Below, one piece after another: positions 44,591 through 54,611 of a stretch of 64,000 nucleotides of DNA. The notes beneath the pieces are model-generated. The model worked only from the letters and a program-made list of their open reading frames with translations. It made no database searches and had not been told where the DNA came from. Positions within the stretch are counted from its first letter, which is position 1. Every line of letters starts with the position of its first letter. A program made the translations under genes and the position numbers. Source of the stretch: Corynebacterium sp. NML98-0116 (GTDB lineage Bacteria > Actinomycetota > Actinomycetes > Mycobacteriales > Mycobacteriaceae); the NCBI RefSeq assembly GCF_001767255.1, contig NZ_CP017639.1:642875-706874 (forward strand), written 5' to 3'.

Positions 44591-47500
44591 GTGGGATTGG
44601 GAAACATCCGGACAGCGCTTTCGTATGCGCATGATGCGCGCGCGTGGCTGAAGCAAGCTCGCCACGCGGGTACTTGGGTGCATACGAAGGCGGCAAAGGC
44701 TCCGATCCTCAGCGTGGTTATCCCTTGTCACAATGCTGCTCGCTGGATTGCAACCTTGGTGCACTCAATTCAGTCCCAGGGCATCGATGAACTAGAAATC
44801 TTGGTAGTCGATGATGCATCGACCGATGCTTCCAGAGCTATCTTGAATTCGCTTGCGCTGCTCGACAAGCGGATCAAGATCATCGATGGTGAAGGGCGGG
44901 GCCCCGGTGCGGCTCGCAATCTCGCGATACAGCAAGCACAGGGAGAGTTTCTCACTTTCGCCGATGCTGATGACGTCGTGCTTCCAGGTGCGTACTCTTC
45001 AATGCTTGATTCGTTGAAAACAACAGGAAGTGACTTTGTCTTTGGTGGGTACGTCCGCCATAAGGGCAGCTCGGTTTCGCGCCCCCAGATTGTTGAGGCG
45101 ACGCACCGAGAAGACCTACCAAGGGTGACTGCGAAAACATTTCCTCAGGTGTTTGAGGAACCAGTGCTGTGGAACAAGATTTTCCGCACCGACTTCTGGA
45201 ATACACGCGTCGGACCAATTCCCGAGGATGTGAATTATGAGGACCAACCTCCAGTGCTGCGAGCGATCTGTGCAGCAACTTCATTTGATGTGCTGAAGCG
45301 GGATGTGTATTCGTGGAGGATGTCTGAAGTAGGTACATCACGCTCTAACGCCAAGGCTTCTCTCCAAGATATTGAGGATAGAGCGATTGTTACTCGGCAA
45401 ATGTGGGTTGAGGCTTTTCAGCTAGGAGCGCCTGGTGAGCTCCTAGAGTTCATGTTGGAGCGGTTTATCGCACGGGACATGTATTTGTTCGCTGTTCATC
45501 TGCCACACAAAGCTCCTGGGGATCCGTACAGAGAAGTCATGCGAAACTTAACCAGCGAGATGGATGGGTGGTCTCGGGACTTTCCCGGAGTGTTTAGTCG
45601 AATCCCCATACAGCGGCGCACACTGTTCTGGGCTTTGGCTCACGGAACGGATGCGGATGTCATTGAAGAGTTAGGTTTGCGTCTGGATCTCAAACACAGG
45701 TATGCATTCGGTCCAGATGGGGCATTACTTTCATCTTGTACTCCAGACATTGAGGGTCTTCCTAAGGAATTGCTCCAGGCAGAACCGATAGATGTACCGG
45801 TACATGCTGTAGTCCAAGAATTGCGCTGGACAGGGCCATACGACGTGTCTGTTCAGATCAGAGCTTTCATGGCGGGTGTTGACAGCGCGGAAACAGAGAT
45901 TGCCATTTATGCGCTTGAAAACAAAGGAGAGTTACCTCCCGTTCCGCGGATTGAGGATTTGGACGGAGCGATACGGCTGGATACTCGGCGAACTGCCGAT
46001 ACCCGTAACAATGCTGAAACCCAAGACCCTTGGTTTGATCGGGAACGCGATTCGTTTGAGTTTTCTCTAGATCTTCGGCAGCACCAACATCTTGGAATCG
46101 TAGTGGTTGCCCGATGGAATGGAATTGTTTCGATTGATTATGTAAAGCAGAGTAGAGAACCAGCTACAAGGGGCGCTGGACCAGTTGGAAACCAAGAACG
46201 GTGGTATGTCCAGTCTGAGCGTGCACCCGGAGGACCACGATTTGAACTGTGTCGTCGCCAAGTACAACCTGATGCACTGCTGCTTAAGAAGTGGCGTGCA
46301 AGTCTTTTAGCGCTTCATGGGGCGACCACAGGCTTCGGGACTGCTAGTTCGGAAGTGACTGATTTTGTACGTTATTTGAGACCAACCGGTTGTCGTGCCC
46401 TGTTGGGGTGGTCGAGAAGGACGCCATTACAGATCGGAAGGCGAACTACTGAGTATGTATCTATATCCGAAGACAATGCAGATGACTTTGCCGGCACTGT
46501 TATTCGCTCGACGCCGGATGGGCATGCATACATCGATCAGAAATTAATCCGAGTCGTTGCTGATTCTGCAAGTCTGCATGATGGAGTATTGATAGTTGAA
46601 GGCCGGTGTACTTCATCTTCAATAAAACCCACTATTTGGCTTCGCTCGTCTCGCGATGTACTTCTAGGGACGACAACTTGGAATCGTCAAAAGTTCAGGA
46701 CTCATTTCAAGGTACAAGATGCCCAGGATCGAGCATATTTTCTCAGGTTTTCACTCGTACCGAAAAATCGATCGTCACGTTTCGCTATCGAAGCAGGCGA
46801 ATTGAGAAGCAACACATTCCTGAATGGTTCTGTGCGCTCAATACGTATCGAACCACGCGAGAATGGTACTACAGCGGTCTACTTTCTCCCTCCGACTACG
46901 CTTGCGCATTCAACATCATGGGAAACGTATCAAGGCATTCCAGAACAAACTAAGCCATTGTTGGCCGGAGTATTCTTCGAATCATTCAGCGGGAAAAACA
47001 CTGCCGATAATCCGGGCGCTATATGCGAATACCTGCTTTCCATGAATTCTGACTTTCCGATTTGGGTGTCCGTACGCGATGACAGGGTTGTGGTCCCCGA
47101 CGGCGCTATTCCTGTGATCACTGGCAGTGATGCGTGGTACGACAAACTTACTCGAGCCAAAGTTATTGTCGGAAACGACAACTTCCCACTGTGGTTTCGG
47201 AAGCGACCGGGTCAGTATTGGTTGCAAACGTGGCATGGTTGGCCTATCAAGCGGCTGCTCTTTGACGCACACCCTAATTTTGTTGGTCTTTCATATAGGC
47301 GGTTGATGAAGCGCCAGGCAAGTGACTGGGACTTGTTGCTTGCACAGTCCGATGAAGCAGCTCAACGAATTGCAGGTTCTGCGTACTACACAGGCCCGGT
47401 ACTGAAAGGAGAGTACCCGAGGAACCTTGCTCTAGCTCGGGCGATGCAAAAAACAGCAAGCATCAAGGCGAAGCTGGGGATTCCTCCGGGCAAGCGAGTG

Positions 47501-47998
47501 ATTTTATGGGCTCCTACATGGCGTTATTTAAGTGAGGATCTAGCTTTTCCAGCGGATAGGATTGCGAAAGATAATGATGCGGTAGTGCTTGTTCGCGGCC
47601 ATCATATGAAGGCAGTGCACAAAAAGGGCGAGAACGTGAAAAATGTCAGCTCCTACCCGTGTGTGGAGGAGCTTCTTGCCATTGCAGATCTACTAGTTTC
47701 GGACTACTCTTCGATCTTCTTTGACTACGCGCTCACTGGTAAGCCATCGATTGTGTATGCACCGGATTTAGAGGCGTACAAGACTCAAGAGCGCGGGTTC
47801 TATAGCGATTGGCCTTATGACTCTGGGCGACCAGTTGCACTCACCACCAAGGAGCTTGAATCAGAAATTACGATGGTGCTGAGGCAAACCACGCGGTTCA
47901 AATCTGATGAATCAGCTCAGCAAGCTGCGATTCAAAAATCTGTGCTTGAGAATCTTGAGCAGATAGAAACCTGGATAATTCAAATGTTGAAGTCCTAG
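44591..47998 (+). CDS. GT2 glycosyltransferase fused to CDP-glycerol glycerophosphotransferase (TagF/TagB type)
   Basis: 1135 residues in two enzymes plus a linker. Residues ~37-330: GT2 domain with LSVVIPCHNAARWIATLV, ILVVDDASTD, GPGAARNLAIQQAQGEFLTFADADD (DxD-like). The middle (~380-750) is beta-rich and unassigned. Residues ~790-1130: glycerophosphotransferase with AKVIVGNDNFPLWF, QTWHGWPIKRLLFD near 878 (catalytic His by family), RVILWAPTWR and DLLVSDYSSIFFDYALTGKPSIVYAPD near 1033. It should add sugars and poly-glycerol-phosphate to a lipid-linked primer. GTG at 44591, 12 bp after the ATPase gene. Converges with the next gene by a 4-bp overlap. Lower GC than the chromosome average. Confidence 0.88.
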   Translation: MGLGNIRTALSYAHDARAWLKQARHAGTWVHTKAAKAPILSVVIPCHNAARWIATLVHSIQSQGIDELEILVVDDASTDASRAILNSLALLDKRIKIIDGEGRGPGAARNLAIQQAQGEFLTFADADDVVLPGAYSSMLDSLKTTGSDFVFGGYVRHKGSSVSRPQIVEATHREDLPRVTAKTFPQVFEEPVLWNKIFRTDFWNTRVGPIPEDVNYEDQPPVLRAICAATSFDVLKRDVYSWRMSEVGTSRSNAKASLQDIEDRAIVTRQMWVEAFQLGAPGELLEFMLERFIARDMYLFAVHLPHKAPGDPYREVMRNLTSEMDGWSRDFPGVFSRIPIQRRTLFWALAHGTDADVIEELGLRLDLKHRYAFGPDGALLSSCTPDIEGLPKELLQAEPIDVPVHAVVQELRWTGPYDVSVQIRAFMAGVDSAETEIAIYALENKGELPPVPRIEDLDGAIRLDTRRTADTRNNAETQDPWFDRERDSFEFSLDLRQHQHLGIVVVARWNGIVSIDYVKQSREPATRGAGPVGNQERWYVQSERAPGGPRFELCRRQVQPDALLLKKWRASLLALHGATTGFGTASSEVTDFVRYLRPTGCRALLGWSRRTPLQIGRRTTEYVSISEDNADDFAGTVIRSTPDGHAYIDQKLIRVVADSASLHDGVLIVEGRCTSSSIKPTIWLRSSRDVLLGTTTWNRQKFRTHFKVQDAQDRAYFLRFSLVPKNRSSRFAIEAGELRSNTFLNGSVRSIRIEPRENGTTAVYFLPPTTLAHSTSWETYQGIPEQTKPLLAGVFFESFSGKNTADNPGAICEYLLSMNSDFPIWVSVRDDRVVVPDGAIPVITGSDAWYDKLTRAKVIVGNDNFPLWFRKRPGQYWLQTWHGWPIKRLLFDAHPNFVGLSYRRLMKRQASDWDLLLAQSDEAAQRIAGSAYYTGPVLKGEYPRNLALARAMQKTASIKAKLGIPPGKRVILWAPTWRYLSEDLAFPADRIAKDNDAVVLVRGHHMKAVHKKGENVKNVSSYPCVEELLAIADLLVSDYSSIFFDYALTGKPSIVYAPDLEAYKTQERGFYSDWPYDSGRPVALTTKELESEITMVLRQTTRFKSDESAQQAAIQKSVLENLEQIETWIIQMLKS

Positions 47999-50049
47999 GC
48001 TTCTACATGCGCTTCATTCAAACCAAATGATCGAACTTCACCTTGGGCGATGAACTCTGCATCGGAGAGTTTCCAAGTGTGGTTGTTGCCACGCACCTGG
48101 ATGAAGTTAAACCGGTCTGCGGAGTAGATGTGTCCATTGGCTGCGAGTATCGATTTGAGAAAGGCGGTATCCTCCCCGGTGGTTCTATCTTCAAATGGGT
48201 GTTGCTCAAAAGTTTCGCGCGGTCCGAACAACGTTGGGCCTGCAACGAAATTTGTCCACAGATGCTCTTGGTTAGGTCGACGTAGAACAAGGGCATTTGA
48301 TCCTTCTACATAGGCATATGCTGCTTGTTTCCCAACGAGATCAGCCCCGCTGTACATCACTGCATTGTGCATGTCCTCGAGGTAGTGCGGCAGATAATAG
48401 TCGTCGTCGTCGAACTTAGCTATGAAGTCTCCGCTCGACTGAGAAACTGCCGCATTCAAGCAGTTACCGAGCGACCAAGTTTGAGGCGCTTCCAACTTTG
48501 TCACTTTGGAAGGGTCGATGCCCAGGTCGAGGCATAGTTTGTTTAGCTGCGCCTGCTTCAGTTCATAGCCATGTGTTATGAGGATGAGTTCTCGCTCTTC
48601 TATTGACTGCCTTGCAAACTGGCCCAATAAATGTGGCATATTGTCTGGCCGGTTGGATGAACAAATGACTGATACGAGGCCGGACGAGCGAGAAGGGGTT
48701 TGAAGCCCAATAGCAGTGAAAAGCTGCTTTGTTCGGTGACTGTAGCAGTGTTCGTTCCAAATGGTTCGTTGGGCACGGTGTACCATTTTTTCGCGGTACT
48801 CGGGAGAATTAATCAGTGTAGTGATTGTTGCAGTAGCTTCTTCCACAGACTGCACCTCTGCCAAAGCATCGGGAGAGAAAAAATTCGTTGTTGCTGGGCT
48901 CGGGGTAGTGACGACTGCGGCACCACTAGCTGGAAGCTCAAACAACCGCCGGGCACACATCGAAGGGCTAGTGACCACTGAGTTCACGTTCAAGAACACT
49001 TTGTGTTCCTTGTTCGCGGAGAGCATTCGCTCCGGTGGCAAGCTCCCTACGATGTATCGGCGCATCTGCTTCGGGAAACGGTATCGTTTGTCCACGTTTC
49101 CAAGCCGAGAGAAGATGCAGAAGTTGAACCCGTTCTTTGACGCCGCGGTGGCAGCTGCCTCAAGGAGGAGATCGAGCTGTTGGCGGCGCTCCGGATATTT
49201 GTGATTGAAGTAAGTGCCCGCAAAAGCAATATCACCACGTTGCCAACGCTTATCCCGGATACCTGGCATATTTGGCTGGTTACGAGCAGGGTTATGAATT
49301 GCAGGTTGAGCCGCAAACGGCATGACTCCTACGACAGCATCCGGCGCGATCTCACGGTACCGTTCAACCATGTCCGAATCGGTGGTGAAGATGTAATCGA
49401 ACAGCGACGCGGTGGTAATGAAGTCATCAAAATGTGCAGGGTCTTCTTTGTTCCAGAAGACGGTGGGAATCTTTCTAGCATTGCACCAATGAACCAATCT
49501 TGCGATTGCGTGATCAGCTTCAGATGCCGTATTCAAACGACTTCGCCAGCTGCCGTGATTTCCCGAATGTGCTGATTCTACAAGCAGAAAGTCCACGTTC
49601 TGATTTTCTAGCTCGATCTCCCAATTATCGGGAGTAGGTACTATCACTTTAAATTCTTCAGACCAGCAGGCTAGTGAAAAATCATCAAGTATCACGGCGC
49701 CGGTATATTTCGAAGAATGCTGTTTAAAGGACCTTGAGATGAACTTTGGGCTGGATTCAGGAGAAAAGGCCGCTGACCCTAATTGGGATTGACCAAGGAA
49801 AAAGCTTCGTCGGAGGCGGTAAGGAAAGTTGAGCTTCGAAGCACTTTTCTCCAGTTCACTCGATGCTCTATTTGCCAGATACTCAAAATCACCATGCAGG
49901 GCTAGTTTAAAAACAGTCCGGACTTTTTTACGGTAGGGTTCAAATTCATCTCGTGTTTTGCCACTGAAGCGTATCCTTAACAAAATTTGACGGTGTTGAT
50001 CGTACTCGTAGACGTGGGCAACAATAACGGGTTTTATCCTAATTCGCAT
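47995..50049 (-). CDS. CgeB-like glycosyltransferase with C-terminal GT2 domain
   Basis: 684 residues on the opposite strand to the rest of the cluster. Residues ~120-440: CgeB/GT1_2-like part with TVFWNKEDPAHFDDFITTASLFDYIFTTDSDMVERY, GDIAFAGTYFNHKYPERRQQL and FLNVNSVVTSPSMCARRLFELPASGAAVVTTPSP. Residues ~455-670: GT2 domain with SVICSSNRPDNMPHLLGQFARQ, LEAPQTWSLGNCLNAAVSQSSGDFIAKFDDDDYYLP (DDDD metal site) and RTTGEDTAFLKSI. It is probably a two-step sugar transferase for the same polymer. ATG at 50049; a 151-bp divergent gap to tagD contains both promoters. Confidence 0.82.
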   Translation of the reverse strand: MRIRIKPVIVAHVYEYDQHRQILLRIRFSGKTRDEFEPYRKKVRTVFKLALHGDFEYLANRASSELEKSASKLNFPYRLRRSFFLGQSQLGSAAFSPESSPKFISRSFKQHSSKYTGAVILDDFSLACWSEEFKVIVPTPDNWEIELENQNVDFLLVESAHSGNHGSWRSRLNTASEADHAIARLVHWCNARKIPTVFWNKEDPAHFDDFITTASLFDYIFTTDSDMVERYREIAPDAVVGVMPFAAQPAIHNPARNQPNMPGIRDKRWQRGDIAFAGTYFNHKYPERRQQLDLLLEAAATAASKNGFNFCIFSRLGNVDKRYRFPKQMRRYIVGSLPPERMLSANKEHKVFLNVNSVVTSPSMCARRLFELPASGAAVVTTPSPATTNFFSPDALAEVQSVEEATATITTLINSPEYREKMVHRAQRTIWNEHCYSHRTKQLFTAIGLQTPSRSSGLVSVICSSNRPDNMPHLLGQFARQSIEERELILITHGYELKQAQLNKLCLDLGIDPSKVTKLEAPQTWSLGNCLNAAVSQSSGDFIAKFDDDDYYLPHYLEDMHNAVMYSGADLVGKQAAYAYVEGSNALVLRRPNQEHLWTNFVAGPTLFGPRETFEQHPFEDRTTGEDTAFLKSILAANGHIYSADRFNFIQVRGNNHTWKLSDAEFIAQGEVRSFGLNEAHVEA

Positions 50050-50200
50050 CGGTAGCTTGCAGATTTAGTGGACCTTTGCCAAGTTAAGCAAGTTTGAATC
50101 TTGAGGGTCATTTAGACAATTTTCTAGGGAGATCGGCTGGTCGGAAAAGGCGTTTACGCGCAAATCGAGCTAGAGCAAGATTTTTAGTAAAGTAATCTGC

Positions 50201-50593
50201 ATGCGCAGAGTAATAACTTATGGGACTTTTGATTTGCTCCACTATGGACATATTCGACTTCTAAAAAGAGCTAAGGAGTTAGGCGATTACCTAATCGTTG
50301 CTATTTCGACAGACGAGTTTAATGAAGGTAAAGGTAAGTCGGCGTACTTCTCCTTCGAAGAGAGAAAAGGCATGCTCGAAGCTCTCCGATTCGTTGATCT
50401 TGTTATACCTGAGAATGATTGGCGACAAAAACCGGACGATATCAAAAATTACCACGTAGACGTTTTTACGATGGGAGACGATTGGGCTGGAAAATTTGAC
50501 GAGCAACTCGAAGGTCTTTGTGAAATAGTCTACTTACCGCGAACACCTAGCATTTCTACCACGCAAATTAAAAATGAACTTTCTAAAAAGTAG
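50201..50593 (+). CDS. tagD: Glycerol-3-phosphate cytidylyltransferase (TagD)
   Basis: Makes CDP-glycerol from CTP and glycerol-3-phosphate, the donor for the two CDP-glycerol transferases in this cluster. The 130-residue product is full length: VITYGTFDLLHYGHIRLLKRAKELGDYLIV with the nucleotidyl HxGH motif at 14-17, EERKGMLEALRFVD, and RTPSISTT at 114-121 (family RTxGISTT). ATG at 50201 sits just after an AT-rich promoter-like stretch and may be leaderless. A 143-bp gap without visible features follows. This gene is the best evidence for a glycerol-phosphate polymer. Confidence 0.95.
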   Translation: MRRVITYGTFDLLHYGHIRLLKRAKELGDYLIVAISTDEFNEGKGKSAYFSFEERKGMLEALRFVDLVIPENDWRQKPDDIKNYHVDVFTMGDDWAGKFDEQLEGLCEIVYLPRTPSISTTQIKNELSKK

Positions 50594-50736
50594 CCACGGT
50601 CCGGCAGATCGGCGGCATTTCATCTCATGAACACCGCTTTTGTAATCAGAGTACCTGGCGAGTTTTGGAAGCAAAACTGCATTACTCAATAGATTCTAGG
50701 CAGCAGCGAGCGCATGAAACTAGGGTAGAAACTTAA

Positions 50737-53700
50737 ATGGTAAAAATGAAGAACATCATCTCAGAAATGAAGAACATCCGTCTCAAATCTAAAAGTATTG
50801 AAGATAAAGCCAAGGATGCCCTGTCTAGTGACACTGCAGTGAATGCTGCCAAGTATTTGACACCATTTGCACCATCAGCAGCACGCGAAGTTACTGTCAA
50901 GTACTTCGATAAAGTTCATGAAGAAGAAATAGCCATCGCCGAGGCAGCTAGGTGGACAAGGGAGCAAAAGACGAATCCTGAAGCGTGGAGACGCTTTGGC
51001 TTCCTACTCCAAAAAGCAAAACGATTCGAAGAGGCCATTGAAGCTTACGAAAAAGTTTTGTTGTATTCTCCAAAGTCTGACCTGACTTCTCGAGACTTTG
51101 CTTTCTATAATCAAGGGCTTTCGGACGAAGCGCTGGGACGTTACACGTCAGCAATCTCGAAATTTTGGGAGATAAGTGAAGACTCGCCGTTAAGAAACAA
51201 AGCGCTATTGAGAATTACTGCGTGTCTAGATAATAGTGGCGCATCACTGGCAGATAAGCGAGTGGCTCTTACTCAAATAGCTTCTGAAATACAGGTTTTA
51301 AAGATACATGAAGATCTCGCCAAAATTGAAAATCTACTAGGTAATGATGATAGAGCGTTACGAGTTCTTGAAGAGGCTGATAGTTTCCAGCCACTAACCT
51401 CTGGCGCGCTCTACCTGAAAGCTCAACTTTTAGAAGCGGCTGGAGAGATTAGCAAAGCTAAACGCGAATATGATCGCGCACTTGCACGCCTGCCCAAGAA
51501 CAAGAAAAATTATGGATTGGGTGCCCTGCACTCTCACCATAGGAACTGGGGCGCTGCACTTGATGCGTTTGATAGCGAAGCAGCAATACGAGATATCAGT
51601 CCAGATGACTTTCTATATGAGAAGGGAGTTGCTGCAGAAAGTGCGGATCAGTGGGAAGCCGCGGTCGGAAGCTATAGCGCAGCACTAGTTTTTAACAGTA
51701 ATAGACGATATACCGCATTCAGACTCGCGGTTTCCCTTGAACGATCTGGCGAAATCAATCAAGCAGTTGAGGCGTACCAGTATTCGGCGAGCATCAATGG
51801 ACAGGATAAGTATGGGGCGTTTTATCATGCAGGTAGACTGTTGAATTCGCTGAAGGAGCATCAACAAGCCTGTTTGTGTTTCTTCAATGATCCGCTAGGC
51901 GATGATTGGCGTATTTTCTTCCAGGATCACGAGATAGTCCGCGCTAGGAACTTTCCTGGGATTTCTGGAATCATTCGTGACCAATCGAAACTCAATCTTT
52001 TTGAGTTGGAAGCCAAATTGCGGTATTTGCTCCAGCTTGGAGAGTACGAGCCTGCACTGAAACTCGCAAAAGAATTGGTGTTCAGAAACGCTAATCATTC
52101 CCCTTCAGGCTGCTGGCTGGTTGGCTCACTACTCTATCGCTTGGGAAAGTACGAAGACGCATGTCGCTACTATCTGCGTATGCGCGTTCCGCGCTGCCCG
52201 TATATTGAGCGCACCCCTAAGCCAAAGAATGGCTTGCCTAGTAGGCTTGATGATTACATCGCCTACCGAGAAGGACTACCGATTCAGCCTCATACAGTTC
52301 TTTACGAAGTTGGCCATGGATCGAGTATTTCGTGTAATCCCCTGGCAATTTACCGGCGTATGCAGGAAAGGTTTCCCGAGGGTGATTGGCGCCACGTTTG
52401 GGTCGTTGATGGCGAGATCTCTGCCCCCAGCGATGTCGCAAATGCAAGGAATGTAGTATTTGTTCAACGGGAAACAGATCGGTATTTTAGGGAACTCGCA
52501 ACCGCCAAGTACTTAATCAACAACACCTCTTTTGGAAGCTATTTTGTGAGGAGGTCCGGTCAGCGATATGTGAATACGTGGCATGGAACGCCTATTAAAA
52601 CGCTTGGTGACCAGGTGAAGGGTGAGTTCCTCACATACGGCAACATTTCAAGAAATCTTTTGCAATGTACTGACCTAGCAGTGGGAAATAAGTGGACTGC
52701 TGAGGTCATGCTCAAAGATTTTGGGGTCAAGAATCTATTTTCTGGCCAATTGCTAACCGAGGGCGTTGCACGAATTGATGAGCTCGTTACATTGTCAGAG
52801 GTTGACAAGGAGCAGCTCCGAATTCGACTGGTTGGGGAGGCGGAAGTACGTCCAATTTTGTTGTACGCGCCCACATGGAGAGGGGAAGTCAACACAGACA
52901 TAGCTGACTCATTCAATCTTGAAGCAGAGCTCCAGGTTATAAAGCTAATGGAAGCTTCAGGCTATCGAGTCTTCTACTCTGCTCATCGCTTCGTTAAGGA
53001 ACTCGCAGTTGATTCGGAACTTAGTGGATACTTGTTGCCACCAGGTATGAATTCGTATGACGTTATGCCTCTTATCGATGTACTCGTCACTGACTATTCG
53101 TCAATCTTTTTTGATTACCTGGCTCTCCGCAAACCTGTAGTCTTCTACACGTATGATCTAGACGAATATTCAAGCACACGTGGACTATACGACATTAGTT
53201 TTCCTGGACCTGTGTGCAGAGATTTGTCTGAGTTTCAGGTAGCGCTTGAGACACTGCGAGAAGGTGTAGATGAGTTTCAGGCTGAAAGAGAAAAGTTCAT
53301 AGAAACATATTTGCCGGATGAGGACGGCGGAGCGTGTGACCGAATCATTGATAAAATGATAGCTCCACTGCCGAGACCGAATGCTAATGAGCCTGCGTTC
53401 GTCTTTCGTCTTTCTTTTCTTCCGAATGGAATCGCTTCATCATTCAGAGCACTAGCCAAGGAGTTGGCTGAGGAGCACGGGAATGGAGCCGTAATAGCGT
53501 TTACTGATCGATCTGCCTTGCTTCGCGACGAAACGCGGTTGGAGCAGTTTTCCCTTTTAGACGAGAATATCAAGGTTCTTCCTCGCGCTGGCGGGATTCT
53601 TTTGAACGCAGAGGAGAAGTATCTCGATGGTATGCGAAATTCTGGAGATTGGGCCCTGACCACTCGGCAACTTGAGGTGCTTGACGCTGGGTATAGGCGT

Positions 53701-54576
53701 GAATGGCAACGTAGTTTTGGTGAGTCACGCCCAGAAGCTTCAGTCGAGTTCGATGGGTACACAGGTTTTTGGGCACATATTATGGGTTCAGCACCCGAAA
53801 GCACGTCGAAAATCATCTATTTGCATAATGAAATGGAAGCCGAAAGAAAAACTAAGCACCCGCAGCTGGATGTTGTTTTTGAAGACTACCGTCTTTTCGA
53901 CCGAGCGATTTCTGTCTCAGAGTCGGTGGCATCTGCAAATGAAGAGTATTTGGCTGGTAAAAAACAGCCATCTGAACATCAACCTCGATTTACGTGGGCA
54001 AACAACCTGCTAGATTCAGCTAAAATTGACGCAGCGCTAGGAGCTCCTCTGCCCCGAAAAGTACAGGAGCTAGTCGAAGAGGGTGAGGAATTCATTGTCA
54101 TCGTCACCCGACTCTCAATTGAGAAGGCTCATTTGAGGACTCTTGAAGCGTATTCCGAAATACCTAGGGAGAAACGTAAGAAATTAGTTCTCGTTGGAGA
54201 AGGGCCGCAGCGACCAGTTCTTGAACAACGGATTAGGGATTTAGGGCTCGAAGATGATGTGTTTTTGGTGGGTTTCTTAAAGAATCCATTGGGGGTAGTG
54301 CTTCATGCGCGGGCGTTAGGTTTATTGTCGAAATGGGAGGGACAAGGGCTGACGCTACTTGAAGCGATGGCCATTGGCGTACCAGTTGTCGCTACTGATA
54401 TTCCAGGGCCGAGGAGCATTATTTCAGAGTTTGGTGGTTTGATCGTCGAAAATAGTCTGGAAGGCGTAAAGAAAGGTCTACAGTTGATGAGTTCGAGCAA
54501 CATTACTGCCGTAGACTTTGACTGGAAAGAATATAATCGACAGGCCCTTGCTAAATTCGAGAGTATTTGCGAGTAA
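50737..54576 (+). CDS. TPR - CDP-glycerol glycerophosphotransferase - GT4 fusion protein
   Basis: 1279 residues, three parts. Residues ~60-510: TPR-type helical repeats (EAWRRFGFLLQKAKRFEEAIEAYEKVLLYSPKS, ALYLKAQLLEAAGEISKAKREYDRALARLPKN, QWEAAVGSYSAALVFNSNRRYTAFRLAVSLERSGEINQAVEAYQ). Residues ~530-880: glycerophosphotransferase with AKYLINNTSF, YVNTWHGTPIKTLG near 611, PILLYAPTWRG and VLVTDYSSIFFDYLALRKPVVFYTYD near 785. Residues ~890-1279: GT4 with FVFRLSFLPNGIASSFRALAKEL, IVTRLSIEKAHLRTLEAYSEIP, LVLVGEGPQRPVLEQRI and LLSKWEGQGLTLLEAMAIGVPVVATDIPG. The TPR part may tether a complex. ATG at 50737. Clearly AT-richer than the core genome. Confidence 0.88.
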   Translation: MVKMKNIISEMKNIRLKSKSIEDKAKDALSSDTAVNAAKYLTPFAPSAAREVTVKYFDKVHEEEIAIAEAARWTREQKTNPEAWRRFGFLLQKAKRFEEAIEAYEKVLLYSPKSDLTSRDFAFYNQGLSDEALGRYTSAISKFWEISEDSPLRNKALLRITACLDNSGASLADKRVALTQIASEIQVLKIHEDLAKIENLLGNDDRALRVLEEADSFQPLTSGALYLKAQLLEAAGEISKAKREYDRALARLPKNKKNYGLGALHSHHRNWGAALDAFDSEAAIRDISPDDFLYEKGVAAESADQWEAAVGSYSAALVFNSNRRYTAFRLAVSLERSGEINQAVEAYQYSASINGQDKYGAFYHAGRLLNSLKEHQQACLCFFNDPLGDDWRIFFQDHEIVRARNFPGISGIIRDQSKLNLFELEAKLRYLLQLGEYEPALKLAKELVFRNANHSPSGCWLVGSLLYRLGKYEDACRYYLRMRVPRCPYIERTPKPKNGLPSRLDDYIAYREGLPIQPHTVLYEVGHGSSISCNPLAIYRRMQERFPEGDWRHVWVVDGEISAPSDVANARNVVFVQRETDRYFRELATAKYLINNTSFGSYFVRRSGQRYVNTWHGTPIKTLGDQVKGEFLTYGNISRNLLQCTDLAVGNKWTAEVMLKDFGVKNLFSGQLLTEGVARIDELVTLSEVDKEQLRIRLVGEAEVRPILLYAPTWRGEVNTDIADSFNLEAELQVIKLMEASGYRVFYSAHRFVKELAVDSELSGYLLPPGMNSYDVMPLIDVLVTDYSSIFFDYLALRKPVVFYTYDLDEYSSTRGLYDISFPGPVCRDLSEFQVALETLREGVDEFQAEREKFIETYLPDEDGGACDRIIDKMIAPLPRPNANEPAFVFRLSFLPNGIASSFRALAKELAEEHGNGAVIAFTDRSALLRDETRLEQFSLLDENIKVLPRAGGILLNAEEKYLDGMRNSGDWALTTRQLEVLDAGYRREWQRSFGESRPEASVEFDGYTGFWAHIMGSAPESTSKIIYLHNEMEAERKTKHPQLDVVFEDYRLFDRAISVSESVASANEEYLAGKKQPSEHQPRFTWANNLLDSAKIDAALGAPLPRKVQELVEEGEEFIVIVTRLSIEKAHLRTLEAYSEIPREKRKKLVLVGEGPQRPVLEQRIRDLGLEDDVFLVGFLKNPLGVVLHARALGLLSKWEGQGLTLLEAMAIGVPVVATDIPGPRSIISEFGGLIVENSLEGVKKGLQLMSSSNITAVDFDWKEYNRQALAKFESICE

Positions 54577-54611
54577 ACGGTCTTTTTCAAAATGAAGGTG
54601 AGCTTTCTGAC

